A stretch of DNA of 61,089 nucleotides from CAZCDS01 sp964497585 (lineage in GTDB: Bacteria; Desulfobacterota; Desulfomonilia; Desulfomonilales; Desulfomonilaceae): contig CAZCDS010000040.1 of the NCBI GenBank assembly GCA_964497585.1, positions 1 through 61,089 of the forward strand, given 5' to 3'. The notes below the pieces were generated by a model, which saw only the letters and a program-made list of their open reading frames with translations, searched no databases and was not told the DNA's origin. The first letter of the stretch is position 1. The number at the start of each line of letters is the position of its first letter. This document shows positions 19,453-28,655 of the stretch, in pieces. A program made the translations under genes and the position numbers.

Positions 19453-21774
19453 ATGAATCTGAGGCGTTTCTGGATCTTCACAATGCTTTTGCTGACAATA
19501 TCGACCGTTCATGGGTTAGCTCAGGAGGGGTACACAGAGCGGGGCGAACTCACGCTTCCCAGAATAGTTGCTCAATCAGGGGAAAAGACTGACCTGGTAG
19601 TGGAACTACGGTCAGGAAGTAAGGCGAGATTTCAGGTTTCCTGCCCTTCTGAAGGCCGAGGAACTTGGATTCGGAGGGAGTCTTTCAGTGTTGGGATAGT
19701 GGTTTCGGGAGCGGAGAACGCTGCAACACTGACCATAATTGATTGGTCCAGTCGTTTCCCGCAAAAAGTCCAGTGTACTTTGAAGAAAGGAGAGTTACTA
19801 GTAGATCAATACCTGAAGACTTCTCCCGAAGGAGAATGGGACGGCACAAAGGATGGAGCCATTCACAAGCTCATGGAGACAGTCAGAATTTTCGATTACG
19901 AGTTCGCGCCTGATCCGAAAGACCCCCTGACCTTCGAGATGACTAGGAAAGGCTACCAGTACCTGAGCGGCTCAGGCAGAGTCATAGATACGAGGACCTT
20001 CAATACATATCAACTACCCTTTCCAGGTCGCAAGGCTGGGAAGAAAGATGCCGTTGGAACTGGAGAGAAATCGGAAAAGAGGGCAAGGGTTCCTGCCACC
20101 GAGACCCAGCCTCTTCAGACCGCCCTCAAAGACCCCGACCCGGAAACGCGATACAAGGCTGTTCAGACGCTGACCGATCAGAAGCTTCTGGCCCAAGTGG
20201 CCGAGACCGACCCGGACCGACACGTCCGTTGGGCAGCGGTCGACAACCTCAAGGACCAACCGGCCTTGGCACGCGTTGCTGTCAACGACCCTGACCAATT
20301 GGTGAGACTTCGGGCAGTTCACCGATTGACGGATTTGGAATTGCTCCGCGCCGTTGCCAAGAAAAGCTCGGACGAAAAGGTGGCCCAGCAAGCACGGGAA
20401 AAGGCGGACAAGCTGGAGGTGGAACGGAAAGCTCCCCCTGCTAAGGTCAAAACGGCTGAGGACGCCTTGAAGAGTGTTGACCCGGACGTTCGATACAAAG
20501 CTGTCGAGAAACTGACCGACGAAAAACTCCTGGCACAGATAGCAAAGAATGATCCGAGCCGCAAGATTCGGTTGGTTGCGGTTGACAGGATTAGCACCGA
20601 CCAGGCAACACTGGCTTATGTGGCCCTCAATGACCCTGACGAGATGTTGAGACTCCGAGCTGTTCACAGACTGAATGATCCGATGCTTCTGCTGGAGGTG
20701 GCAAGCTATAGTTTAGACAACAGGGTGACCCAGAAGGCGCGTGAAAAGGCCAAGGAGCTGAAGTCCTCCCTAATTCAGGGTACCCCGGACAAGGAATCAA
20801 CGACTCGCCGAGGCAAACGGAAGCTTCCCGAAGTGGGCCTCAGTGATCCTGATCCGGATGCCCGGTTTAAGGCGGTTCAAAAACTTGCCGATCAATCAGT
20901 CCTCGCCCAAATTGCAGAGAATGACTCCAACCACATTGTCCGCTGGGCGGCCGTTGACAAACTAAAGGATCAGCGGGCCCTGGCAGAAGTGGCAATGACA
21001 GATCCCAACGATTCGGTTCGATTGCGGGCTGTCCACCGGCTGACCGACCAGGAAGCCCTCAAAAAGGTGGTATTGAACGCTTCCGATAGAGGGGTAGTCA
21101 AGCAAGCCTTGGAGAAAATCGAAGGAAGTGACCCGGAAGCTTTGAAACAAGAGTTGCTGGAGCGTAGGATACGCAACAGGTCCAGGACGCTAGCGCTGTC
21201 ACAGCCTCCGGGAGATTTATTTCAAAAGCTCAAAGAATGGCGTCCCAACTCCAGGTCTCTTTCGATCAAGCTCAGCATCAATCTTAGTGCGTCTTCGGGG
21301 GAGAAGGGTAACGATGTCAAGGCGAGCTTCAGCACGAACAAGGAATGTTATCTGAGGCTCTTCACGACCTGGAAGGGAGCTAAACAGATTGTGCAGTTGT
21401 TCCCCAACAGATGGCACGTGTCGAGCAAAATACGGGGCGGGCAGGAATATACAGTTCCTGCTGAGAACGCTGGACTCCGCATGACTCTGGGTTCTCCTCA
21501 CAAAGATGGAATTATCTTCGCTCTTGCGTCGACGAAGCCCGTACTGGCACTTGAGAGGGGCAAGACTGTACGGATGTTTGTCGCTGGAGCTTTCAAGGTC
21601 TTCGTGTATCCGGGGCTGCTGCTGAGACGCGTGCTTCATCAGGTAAAAACTAGACCAGACTGGGGGTATGCCGAGCTGACCGGTTTGCCCAGACCCGATA
21701 ACATAGTTACAACACAAACCAAGCACACAACGAATGCGGGAGACGGGCGGCTACAAAGCGCAGGAAAGCCTTGA
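19453..21774 (+). CDS. Exported HEAT-like repeat protein with DUF4384-like C-terminal domain
   Basis: A 773-residue protein. The ATG at 19453 follows CTGGGAGG and gives a signal peptide (hydrophobic about residues 6-24); a longer frame reaching into the CHAT gene is rejected. Residues about 25-200 form an unassigned beta-rich domain. Three blocks (about 220-320, 336-440, 459-560) each contain short HEAT-like units with the alternating pattern DPD, RYKAV, LTDQKLLAQVA and RLRAVHRLTD. Residues about 600-705 resemble DUF4384 (SFSTNKECYLRLF, then QLFPNRWH), a domain often found with caspase-like peptidases. It starts 40 bases after TPR-CHAT 2, so it is probably co-transcribed. A role as partner, substrate or regulator of the CHAT proteins is inferred from context only. 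Confidence 0.82.
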   Translation: MNLRRFWIFTMLLLTISTVHGLAQEGYTERGELTLPRIVAQSGEKTDLVVELRSGSKARFQVSCPSEGRGTWIRRESFSVGIVVSGAENAATLTIIDWSSRFPQKVQCTLKKGELLVDQYLKTSPEGEWDGTKDGAIHKLMETVRIFDYEFAPDPKDPLTFEMTRKGYQYLSGSGRVIDTRTFNTYQLPFPGRKAGKKDAVGTGEKSEKRARVPATETQPLQTALKDPDPETRYKAVQTLTDQKLLAQVAETDPDRHVRWAAVDNLKDQPALARVAVNDPDQLVRLRAVHRLTDLELLRAVAKKSSDEKVAQQAREKADKLEVERKAPPAKVKTAEDALKSVDPDVRYKAVEKLTDEKLLAQIAKNDPSRKIRLVAVDRISTDQATLAYVALNDPDEMLRLRAVHRLNDPMLLLEVASYSLDNRVTQKAREKAKELKSSLIQGTPDKESTTRRGKRKLPEVGLSDPDPDARFKAVQKLADQSVLAQIAENDSNHIVRWAAVDKLKDQRALAEVAMTDPNDSVRLRAVHRLTDQEALKKVVLNASDRGVVKQALEKIEGSDPEALKQELLERRIRNRSRTLALSQPPGDLFQKLKEWRPNSRSLSIKLSINLSASSGEKGNDVKASFSTNKECYLRLFTTWKGAKQIVQLFPNRWHVSSKIRGGQEYTVPAENAGLRMTLGSPHKDGIIFALASTKPVLALERGKTVRMFVAGAFKVFVYPGLLLRRVLHQVKTRPDWGYAELTGLPRPDNIVTTQTKHTTNAGDGRLQSAGKP

Positions 21775-21818
21775 AACGGACAAGCAAGATATTCTCATTG
21801 AAGGGAGGACTGAGGATT

Positions 21819-23072
21819 ATGATCAGGGTTGCAATTTTGCTTTTAGGAGTTGTGTTGTTGGTCTGGTCGACAGCTCTTGCAGCAGATCAAATCGTAATAG
21901 GGGCAATAAGTGATCTCACGGGGGCAACCTCCGACATAGGGAAACCGGCCGCTATCGGCTTGAGGGCTGCGGTGGCCTACCTGAATGAGAAGGGAGGAGT
22001 CAACGGCAAGAGGATCAAACTTATGCTCTTTGATTACGGGTACAGGGTTCCCGAGGCGGTTACCATCTATGAGAGATTCAGGGACGTCGACAAGGTTTCC
22101 ATGCTTCTCCAATGGGGAGCTGGAGACACATACGCTCTTTCACCAACGGTTGCTAAGGATGAGCTGGTTAGCATATCTGACTACCTGGGGCCCGAACTGT
22201 GTGACCCCAAGAGATGCCCGTACAATTTTATCTGCGGCACCGATTATTCAACAAGTGCAATGGCAGCCTTGACGTACTGGTACGAAGAAGTCTGGAAAAA
22301 GAGCGAGAAGTGGAAGAAGGCCAGAGAATCCGGCCGCAAGCCCAAGCTGGTATGTTTCTACATGTTCGCATCCCCTGCTGCAAGAGCATCCATTTGTGCG
22401 CTAAGAGCCCACGCTCTGCTCTTGGGGATGACGTTGGGTCGGGATCAGGATGTGTCTCTGGTGACCCTCGATGCCAAGAGTCAGGTGCTGGCCGCTAAGG
22501 AGGAAGCTCCGACGGTCATATGGCACGGCAATACCACCATGTCCGTGGCCACAGCGATCAAGGACGCCTATGCGCTGAAGCTCGGGGCTGATCACATCGT
22601 AGGTGACCTTGGGTTCGACCGAAACCTGATGCTTCTCACCGGGAAAGCCGGCGAAGGCGTCATCGGCGCTGCTGCCTGCGCTTTTCCCGGCATGGATGTG
22701 CCGTATATGCGGGAGGTGATGGCATACTGCAAGAAATTGAGTCCCGGATTTCCTGTGGAAAAACTGCGAGTTTCCACGATTCAGTCGTGGGCGAAAGTCA
22801 TTCTGGCGGCGAGGGCACTGGAAATCGCCGACAAGAAGGGTGAACTCACTGGCCCCGGTTTGAAGTCTGCCCTTGAGTCCCTCAGACGATGGAGTCTGTT
22901 CGACACCGCGGGAGCGCTTGGTGTCCCGCCGATCACGATCACCGAGAACGATCACCGGCCAAGCTCGGTTGCCTCTCTTTACACAATCAGATCCGGCAAG
23001 ATCGAACCCTTGACGAAAATCGACATGAAGAAGAGGTTCCCTGACGAGTGGGAGAGCTGGCTGAGGTGGTAA
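21819..23072 (+). CDS. Periplasmic ligand-binding protein, branched-chain amino acid type (Peripla_BP_6)
   Basis: A 417-residue exported protein of the LivJ/LivK-like fold. The ATG at 21819 follows AGGGAGGA and starts a signal peptide ending at ALAADQ. A TTG in frame at 21771 overlaps the previous stop but would add 16 charged residues before the signal. The mature protein begins with QIVIGAISDLTGATSDIG, the classical first strand and loop of this family. No transporter permease or ATPase lies nearby. Its position inside a run of exported CHAT, HEAT and ankyrin genes suggests ligand sensing for that system rather than transport. Similar binding proteins feed both ABC importers and receptor systems, so the role is open. 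Confidence 0.83.
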   Translation: MIRVAILLLGVVLLVWSTALAADQIVIGAISDLTGATSDIGKPAAIGLRAAVAYLNEKGGVNGKRIKLMLFDYGYRVPEAVTIYERFRDVDKVSMLLQWGAGDTYALSPTVAKDELVSISDYLGPELCDPKRCPYNFICGTDYSTSAMAALTYWYEEVWKKSEKWKKARESGRKPKLVCFYMFASPAARASICALRAHALLLGMTLGRDQDVSLVTLDAKSQVLAAKEEAPTVIWHGNTTMSVATAIKDAYALKLGADHIVGDLGFDRNLMLLTGKAGEGVIGAAACAFPGMDVPYMREVMAYCKKLSPGFPVEKLRVSTIQSWAKVILAARALEIADKKGELTGPGLKSALESLRRWSLFDTAGALGVPPITITENDHRPSSVASLYTIRSGKIEPLTKIDMKKRFPDEWESWLRW

Positions 23073-23187
23073 TCCCGGAGATGGTTTTGAGAACGCGTAC
23101 GGGGAGCTTGGGCAAGATTGCGCCTCCTTTGGGACTCCAATCCTTTTGACGAGCGTCGGAGTTCACTCACCAAGGAGAAAAGATGTG

Positions 23188-24913
23188 ATGAAAAGGTTTT
23201 TCGTGACCGTGACTGTCGCCTTTGGGGCCATGCTATGCCTCGCCTATGCGGGCAACCCCATTGATGGCGAGATGGTGAATGCGGCTGCAAGAGGAGACTG
23301 GAACAAGGTCCGCAGTCTTGTGAGAGAAGGAGCTGATGTTAACGCACGGAATGGCTGGGGAGAATCAGCCCTGATGATCGCATCGTGGCACGGCCGAAGG
23401 GAAGTGGTGAGGTGGCTCTTGGAGAACTCTGCCGATATTAACGCGACGAACGCTAATCATTGGAATGCACTGATGATGGCCGCTGCGCGGGGGAATCGAG
23501 AAGTGGTTGAGCAGCTTCTGGCACGTGGCGCACAGGTTAATGGAAGAACTCGGTTTGGCTGGACACCACTAATGCTTGCTGCTGCGGGTTGCTACAGCGA
23601 CTTGGTAGAGATTCTTATTCGCCACGGAGCAAGTCCCCAAATAACCGATTTTCAGGGAAACACCATTCTGGCTTGGGACGGAGGATGCAGCAGAAAAACC
23701 CAAATGCTGATCAGACAGCGTCTTGCGGGGAAGCATGCGCACATCCCACCTGTCGATGAATCTGGAGAAAAAGAGAAAGCGGCAGCTCCGGTCGATCGTG
23801 ACCGATTAATGGCTTGGCTTCAAAGCCCAGACCACACGAAGCGGATGGAAGCTGCCAAGAGAATGGGTTCAATAAAACAGCCGTGGGTGTTGCAGCCCCT
23901 GCTCAAGGCTCTAAAGGACAAGCGCTGGGTTGTGAGAGAGGAGGCCGCGGGGGCCCTGGGAAGCCTGGGAGATCCCACCGCCGTGAAACCCTTGGTTGAA
24001 AAACTCCATGACAATGAACCGTGGGTACGCAGGCGGGCTGCAGTGGCTCTCGGGAAGATCGGGGACAGTCGGGCTGCCGGTCCTTTGATAGAAGCTATGA
24101 AAGACAGTGACACCAAGGTGCGGCTGCGAGTGGCGGAAGCGCTTGGGAAGCTAAAGCCCCCCCTCGGCCGTCCAAGCGCTTGTCGGAGGGCTAACCGACA
24201 AGAATTGGGAGGTCAGGCTGAAGGCCGCAGAGGCTCTTGGCAAGATCGAAGATTCCCGAGCGTTGCGCCCCCTGCTTTCTGCCATGACTGATTCTGACGC
24301 TGACGTGAGAAAGCATGCCTGGGAAGCTGCCCGCACCATGAATCAGCCCGAAACGGTCGCAATTTGGGTCTCCGCATTCAAGAGCGAGGATGACGTCGTG
24401 AGCGATCATGCTTGCGCTGCTCTCGTGGACATGGGGCCTCCTGCGGTGAAATCGCTGATCGGCTGTTTGCAGCTAACAGACCTTAATCGCAGACGCAAGA
24501 CCATAGAGGCATTGGGGCTTATTGGAGATTCAGCGGCAGTTAGGCCGCTGATCGACTTGCTGACGGACAAAAACAGATATATGCGCATCTCAAGCGCTGA
24601 AGCACTTGCCCGAATCGGAGATCCCCGAGCCATCCAGCCTCTAATAGACCTCTTCGACGACAGGGACACCTATGTCCAGGTTGCCGCCGCGCAAGCTCTT
24701 GGAACACTTAAAGCCACTCAAGCTGTCAAGCCGCTGAGTCGCGCTCTGTCCGACAAGGAGTGGGAGATAAGAAGCACAGCCGCTGAGGCACTTGGCAACA
24801 TCAAGGACCGGCGTGCACTGGAAGCACTGAATCGAGCTTTGAATGATGAGACCTGGATAGTGAAGAAGAGGGCGCAGGAGGCGATCAAGAACATCCAGGA
24901 GGGTTCCCGATGA
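23188..24913 (+). CDS. Exported ankyrin-HEAT repeat protein, frameshifted at a C7 run
   Basis: Signal peptide (residues about 1-22), three to four ankyrin repeats (about 28-168), then HEAT repeats of the PBS-lyase type (about 205-565) with recurring VREEAAGALGSLGDP and AVKPL motifs. The frame is broken at seven consecutive C (24157-24163). With six C the HEAT array continues without loss through the second open frame to the stop at 24913. As written, the first frame runs 44 codons of unrelated sequence before a stop at 24291. A sequencing error, a true inactivating insertion or ribosomal slippage would all look the same. The start follows AAGGAGA, and the end overlaps the next gene by four bases (ATGA). 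HEAT and ankyrin arrays imply a scaffold or regulator of neighbouring exported proteins. Confidence 0.8.
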
Positions 24914-26049
24914 GTTCAAGACCTTCGTCACTACCTGTAACGATCCTGTTGTTCTTGGCGATGATGTGCTCGGCAATGGCAACCGAGGAGAAAGCACCAG
25001 ACAAGAAGCCAACCTCCAGTACGAGCGAAAATATACCACGACAGAAGGGAGAGACTACCGCACGCAAGCTCGTTCCTCCCAAGCCGGAACAACTGGTCGA
25101 AGCGTGTAAGCAAGGCAAGCTGAAGGATGCAGAAGACTTGCTGGACCTCGGAGCTGAGCCGAATGCTAGGTTTAAAGATCTGACTCCTCTCATGTGGGCT
25201 GCGGGAAACGACCATTCAAAGATCGTCGAGCTACTGGTGGGAATACGCGCCACTCTGGACCTGAAGGATCGGCATGGCATGACCGCTTTGGCGTATGCCG
25301 CGGCAGGAGGCCAGGCGGACACAGTGAACATACTTCTGCAGAGCGGTGCAGACCCTCGTATAGTCGCAAAAAGCACTACAATAGACACCAGTATGGGAGC
25401 CCGTCAACTTCCCTGCACCTCAACCATTATTATGTTCGCTGCATCAAACGGGCACCTCGAAGTTGTGAAAATGCTCCTTGATTCGGGGGTAGGTGTCGAC
25501 TCAAGAAACAGCGTTGGTGTAACGGCACTAATGCACGCCGCCCATAAAGGCAACTATGGAGTTGCTAAACTGCTCTTGGACAAAGGCGCGGACCCTAATG
25601 CCCAGACAAAGTGCGGAAGAACAGCACTGATGGAAGCATGCATGATGGGAGCGACACCAGTTGCACGACTCCTCATAGAAAGAGGAGCGAAAGTAAACGC
25701 CAAAGCAATCGGGAGATCGCAATATACTATATTGAACTACACGGGCAATCCGAATCTCAGTACTGAGGGCCTATCGATCCCACTCCTGTTTATCAATGCA
25801 ACCTGCGAGAATGAGCATTTTGATAGAGCATTCACGCAAACGTCCCTCATGATAGCTGCCTTTGGAGGTCGGCTGGAGTTGATCAAGCTTCTGCTGCAAC
25901 ATGGTGCCGACGTGAGCTATCGTAATCAGAGCGGAATGGGGGCGTTGGAATGCGCAAAGAAAGGATGGAAAATGCTCCAAAGATCCAACCGCACCCAAAA
26001 GAGTCAATATCAAGAAGTGATTCAGCTTTTGAAAGGCCGTGCAAAATAG
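24910..26049 (+). CDS. Exported ankyrin-repeat protein
   Basis: A 379-residue protein that begins within the stop of the preceding gene (ATGA). A signal peptide covers about residues 1-24 (core VTILLFLAMMCSAM), followed by a low-complexity linker rich in Lys, Thr and Ser (about 26-60). About seven ankyrin repeats (about 65-370) follow, several with GADPNA or GVDSRN turns. The repeat around residues 260-310 is stretched by an insertion. It is the last gene of the co-directional group that starts at 10039; an IS remnant follows at once. A binding or scaffold role is expected, with unknown partners. Confidence 0.85.
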   Translation: MSSRPSSLPVTILLFLAMMCSAMATEEKAPDKKPTSSTSENIPRQKGETTARKLVPPKPEQLVEACKQGKLKDAEDLLDLGAEPNARFKDLTPLMWAAGNDHSKIVELLVGIRATLDLKDRHGMTALAYAAAGGQADTVNILLQSGADPRIVAKSTTIDTSMGARQLPCTSTIIMFAASNGHLEVVKMLLDSGVGVDSRNSVGVTALMHAAHKGNYGVAKLLLDKGADPNAQTKCGRTALMEACMMGATPVARLLIERGAKVNAKAIGRSQYTILNYTGNPNLSTEGLSIPLLFINATCENEHFDRAFTQTSLMIAAFGGRLELIKLLLQHGADVSYRNQSGMGALECAKKGWKMLQRSNRTQKSQYQEVIQLLKGRAK

Positions 26050-27632
26050 GAGGCTAGAAGTCTGTTGACCAACCGGCATGGTCGGCCACACGTTCTTGGG
26101 TTGTAGCCCCGAAGTTGCTTCTTCGGTGCAGCCAGTATCACCTGGATCGGGCTCTATTGGTCGGTTCGAGCCTCTTGGATTGCCAGGAGGCCCCTTTGGC
26201 TCCAGGTAACCCTTTCTCAGGCGGGGACAGGCAGACCTCTCCCGCTTCTCCACATCTTCAGGATGTTGTGGGTGAGACAGATCAGATTCCATTCCGCGTT
26301 CACCGTGGCCAACCCCCGGAGAAGGAATTGTCGGAATCCCCGCACGTGCTTTATTTGACCAAAAGCCGGTTCCACGCTCTGTTTTCGTTTGGCGTACGCC
26401 CGCCTGCCCGTTATTGTTTCGAGTTTCCTGCGCATCCCCTCCACCGGGCCCGCCGAATTCGGTATCCGTCCCCGAGGGGCAGTTAGGGTTTATCTCCGTG
26501 TTTTGTTCGTATCCAGGCAATCAGAGGCTCCGTCCAATTGTGGGCTGCAAATTCAACGTTCTCTCGGCTGGAGTATCCCGCGTCCGCCAAGGTCCTGTCA
26601 GGGATTTGTCCCGTATTGCGCTCGATCTCTTGAAAGAGAGGCATGAACTGACCCTTATCATTGGTGCTCTGACAAACCCCGCAGGCCAGGATGATTTGAG
26701 AATCGCAATCCGCCGCTATCTGAGCGTTGTAGGCCTGTTCAAACGATTTAGAGGCGGTGTCCGGCATGATCCGGCTGTCCGGGTCGGTGAAGTTGTATTG
26801 CACCCTCGGCTCAGGTTTGACCGGAGGAGCGTCCGAAGCGACCGAGCCGCCCGGTGGGCCGTCGTGATCGTTCTTTTCCCGTCGGGCGCTCTCCTCTTTC
26901 TTCCTCGTTTCGATCTCCGCCTTTGCCGCCCGAATCCTCTCGATTCGGCTCTGTTTAAACCTGAGCTCCTCGGGCAGCTCGTCACCTCTCTTTTCTTTGC
27001 CGTATTTCTTGTCCTCGGCCGCGTCGGTCTCTTGGGCCCGAGCCATCAACTCAGCCACCTCGTCCTTGAGTTCCCGGATCCTTTGATCCATCCGCTCGTA
27101 GCTCATCGCCTTGTGCTTGGAAGCGTTCGCCTTGATCTTCGTGCCATCCAGGGCCACGTGCCCAACCTTCACAAGGCCCATCTGTCGGCCAGGATGAACA
27201 CTTCGATGAACACAATCCGAAGATCGTCCAGGTGGCGCTTCCTGAACTTGGCGATCGCAGAATGGTCAGGATGGTATCCTGCGGCCAAAACCCGGAACGC
27301 AACGTCTTCATAGCTCTTCTTCTCGATCCGCCTGGAGCTCGGTTCCCCGACGCAATAGGCATACACCAGCAGCTTGACCATCATCGACGGATGGAATCCG
27401 GGACGGCCTCCCTTCAAGTGCTCGTATTGCTGCATGATATCCGAGAGGTCAAGCTGATCGACCACGTCGCTCACGAACCACGCAAGATGATTCTCAGGCA
27501 ACCACTCCCTCATATCCTGCGGCAGCAACAACAGTTGGTCCGGGTCGTAACTCTTGAAACGGCGATCTTTCATAATGGCGCGTCATATCACGCGTATTCG
27601 AGAGTGTAAACCGTTAAGCGACAGCCTCCTAG
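26047..27632 (-). mobile_element. Degenerate IS1182-family insertion sequence
   Basis: The outer ends share the inverted 9-mer TAGGAGGCT (26047-26055) and AGCCTCCTA (27624-27632); the right end continues GTCGCTTAACGG inward while the left end has diverged. Between them lies a transposase broken by two frameshifts. The left border touches the stop codon of the ankyrin gene. Boundaries are inferred from the short inverted repeat and from transposase extent. Confidence 0.6.
26217..27573 (-). pseudogene. IS1182-type transposase, broken by two frameshifts
   Basis: Three consecutive frames on the minus strand rebuild one transposase. 27573-27169 carries the N-terminal domain with HLAWFVSDVVDQL and GRPGFHPSMMVKLLVYAY. 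The frame from about 27181 to 26483 begins MGLVKVGHVALDGTKIKANA and holds the DDE core with DSQIILACGVCQSTNDKGQF and LADAGYSS. A third, from about 26490 to 26217, carries the C-terminal EPAFGQIKHVRGFRQFLLRG. The breaks lie near 27175 and 26487. The element is therefore unlikely to move by itself. Confidence 0.88.
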
Positions 27633-27907
27633 AGGTGATTCAATCGATCAGCGAAATCCTTGCCTAGCTTGAAGAAGGGCAGCTTCTTGGGCTGGACTGG
27701 TATCTTTTCACCGGTCCTAGGGTTGCGGCCGGTGTAACCCTCGTAATCTTTGATCCTGAAGTACCCGAATCCTCTAATCTCGATACGATCCCCATTAATG
27801 AGCGCTCTGGACATCGTACCGAAAACCATGTCCACTATCTCCTCGGCGTTTCGCAAGGGAAGGTCGGAGGACTTGCTGAAGGCTTTGGTGAGATCTGACT
27901 TGTTCAT
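27629..27907 (-). CDS. HU/IHF-family DNA-bending protein
   Basis: A 92-residue nucleoid protein. The start MNKSDLTKAF is chosen over an ATG eight codons upstream because HU/IHF proteins begin this way. The beta-arm motif GRNPRTGEKIPV (about residues 61-72), which inserts its Pro into the DNA minor groove, is intact, and the IRGFGYF segment before it is typical. The 3' end overlaps the edge of the IS remnant by four bases. It stands alone and could be IHF-alpha-like or an HU paralogue. Confidence 0.9.
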   Translation of the reverse strand: MNKSDLTKAFSKSSDLPLRNAEEIVDMVFGTMSRALINGDRIEIRGFGYFRIKDYEGYTGRNPRTGEKIPVQPKKLPFFKLGKDFADRLNHL

Positions 27908-28079
27908 GGCTCTCTCTCTGGCAGGGCTCATTTGGCCTTGGGTGAACGTTTGTCCTCTATTCCTATCCCGTTTTTGTGAGACCTTGGGTCACTGCCCTCT
28001 CACACTCGCTAAAACCTACCGAATAACTCAGCTATTGGTCATTCTTCACCCCATTTAATCTTGCCAAAAAAAGTGGGAA

Positions 28080-28500
28080 ATGTCATACTGGATTTCATTG
28101 GCTGGCGGAGGTCGTCCCTTGTTTGACGAAGGCGAAGAGCCCTGTCGTGGAGAAAACCTTGATAAGTTGATCCAGCCAACTATCCTTCGGGCCCTGGCCA
28201 GGGAAGAGCTGCATGGGTACGCGCTGGTTCACAAGATCACCGGCGGGTCCAATCCGCAATGGCGAGGAGCCTGATTATTCAGGCGTGTACCGTTCCCTGA
28301 AGGCTATGCAAGGGGTAGGCCTGGTCTCGTGGGAGTTAGACTCCTCTGAATCCGATCCTCCGAAGGTGATCTGCAAAATTCACGGTTGGCGGAATGGCAT
28401 GTCTGAGGAAGCGGATCGAGACTCTGAAATAGTATCGGGCGTCGGTGGATGCCCTCCTGACGGAGGCTGAACGTGCGTTGGACAAAAACGGGTGGGATCG
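28080..28500 (+). pseudogene. PadR-type transcriptional regulator remnant
   Basis: The first frame (28080-28274) carries LIQPTILRALAREELHGYALV, typical of the first helices of PadR winged-helix repressors, then fails. The second frame (from about 28260) continues with PDYSGVYRSLKAM and LVSWELDSSES, the wing region. A third frame near 28400 continues ACLRKRIETLK, then meets a TAG stop and YRASVDALLTEAE. At least two frameshifts and one stop make it non-functional. It lies upstream of the CobW-type gene and may once have regulated it. Confidence 0.75.
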
Positions 28501-28655
28501 CCCAAACCGAGGCGAGAGCTCAAGGAGTTTTCAGGGAGAGTGGGGTTCGAGTTGACGACCGGTCGAGCGGGAAGACCGTATGGGCTTATTAGGATCACGT
28601 GCAAACGGGTGTTCTGCGCTGCCAGCGCTTTCATCAAGGATGAGGAGATCGAGAC

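Noticed and set aside
26414..27313. 299-codon plus-strand frame over the transposase
   Set aside because: It is a shadow of the transposase; the minus-strand frames carry the IS1182 motifs.
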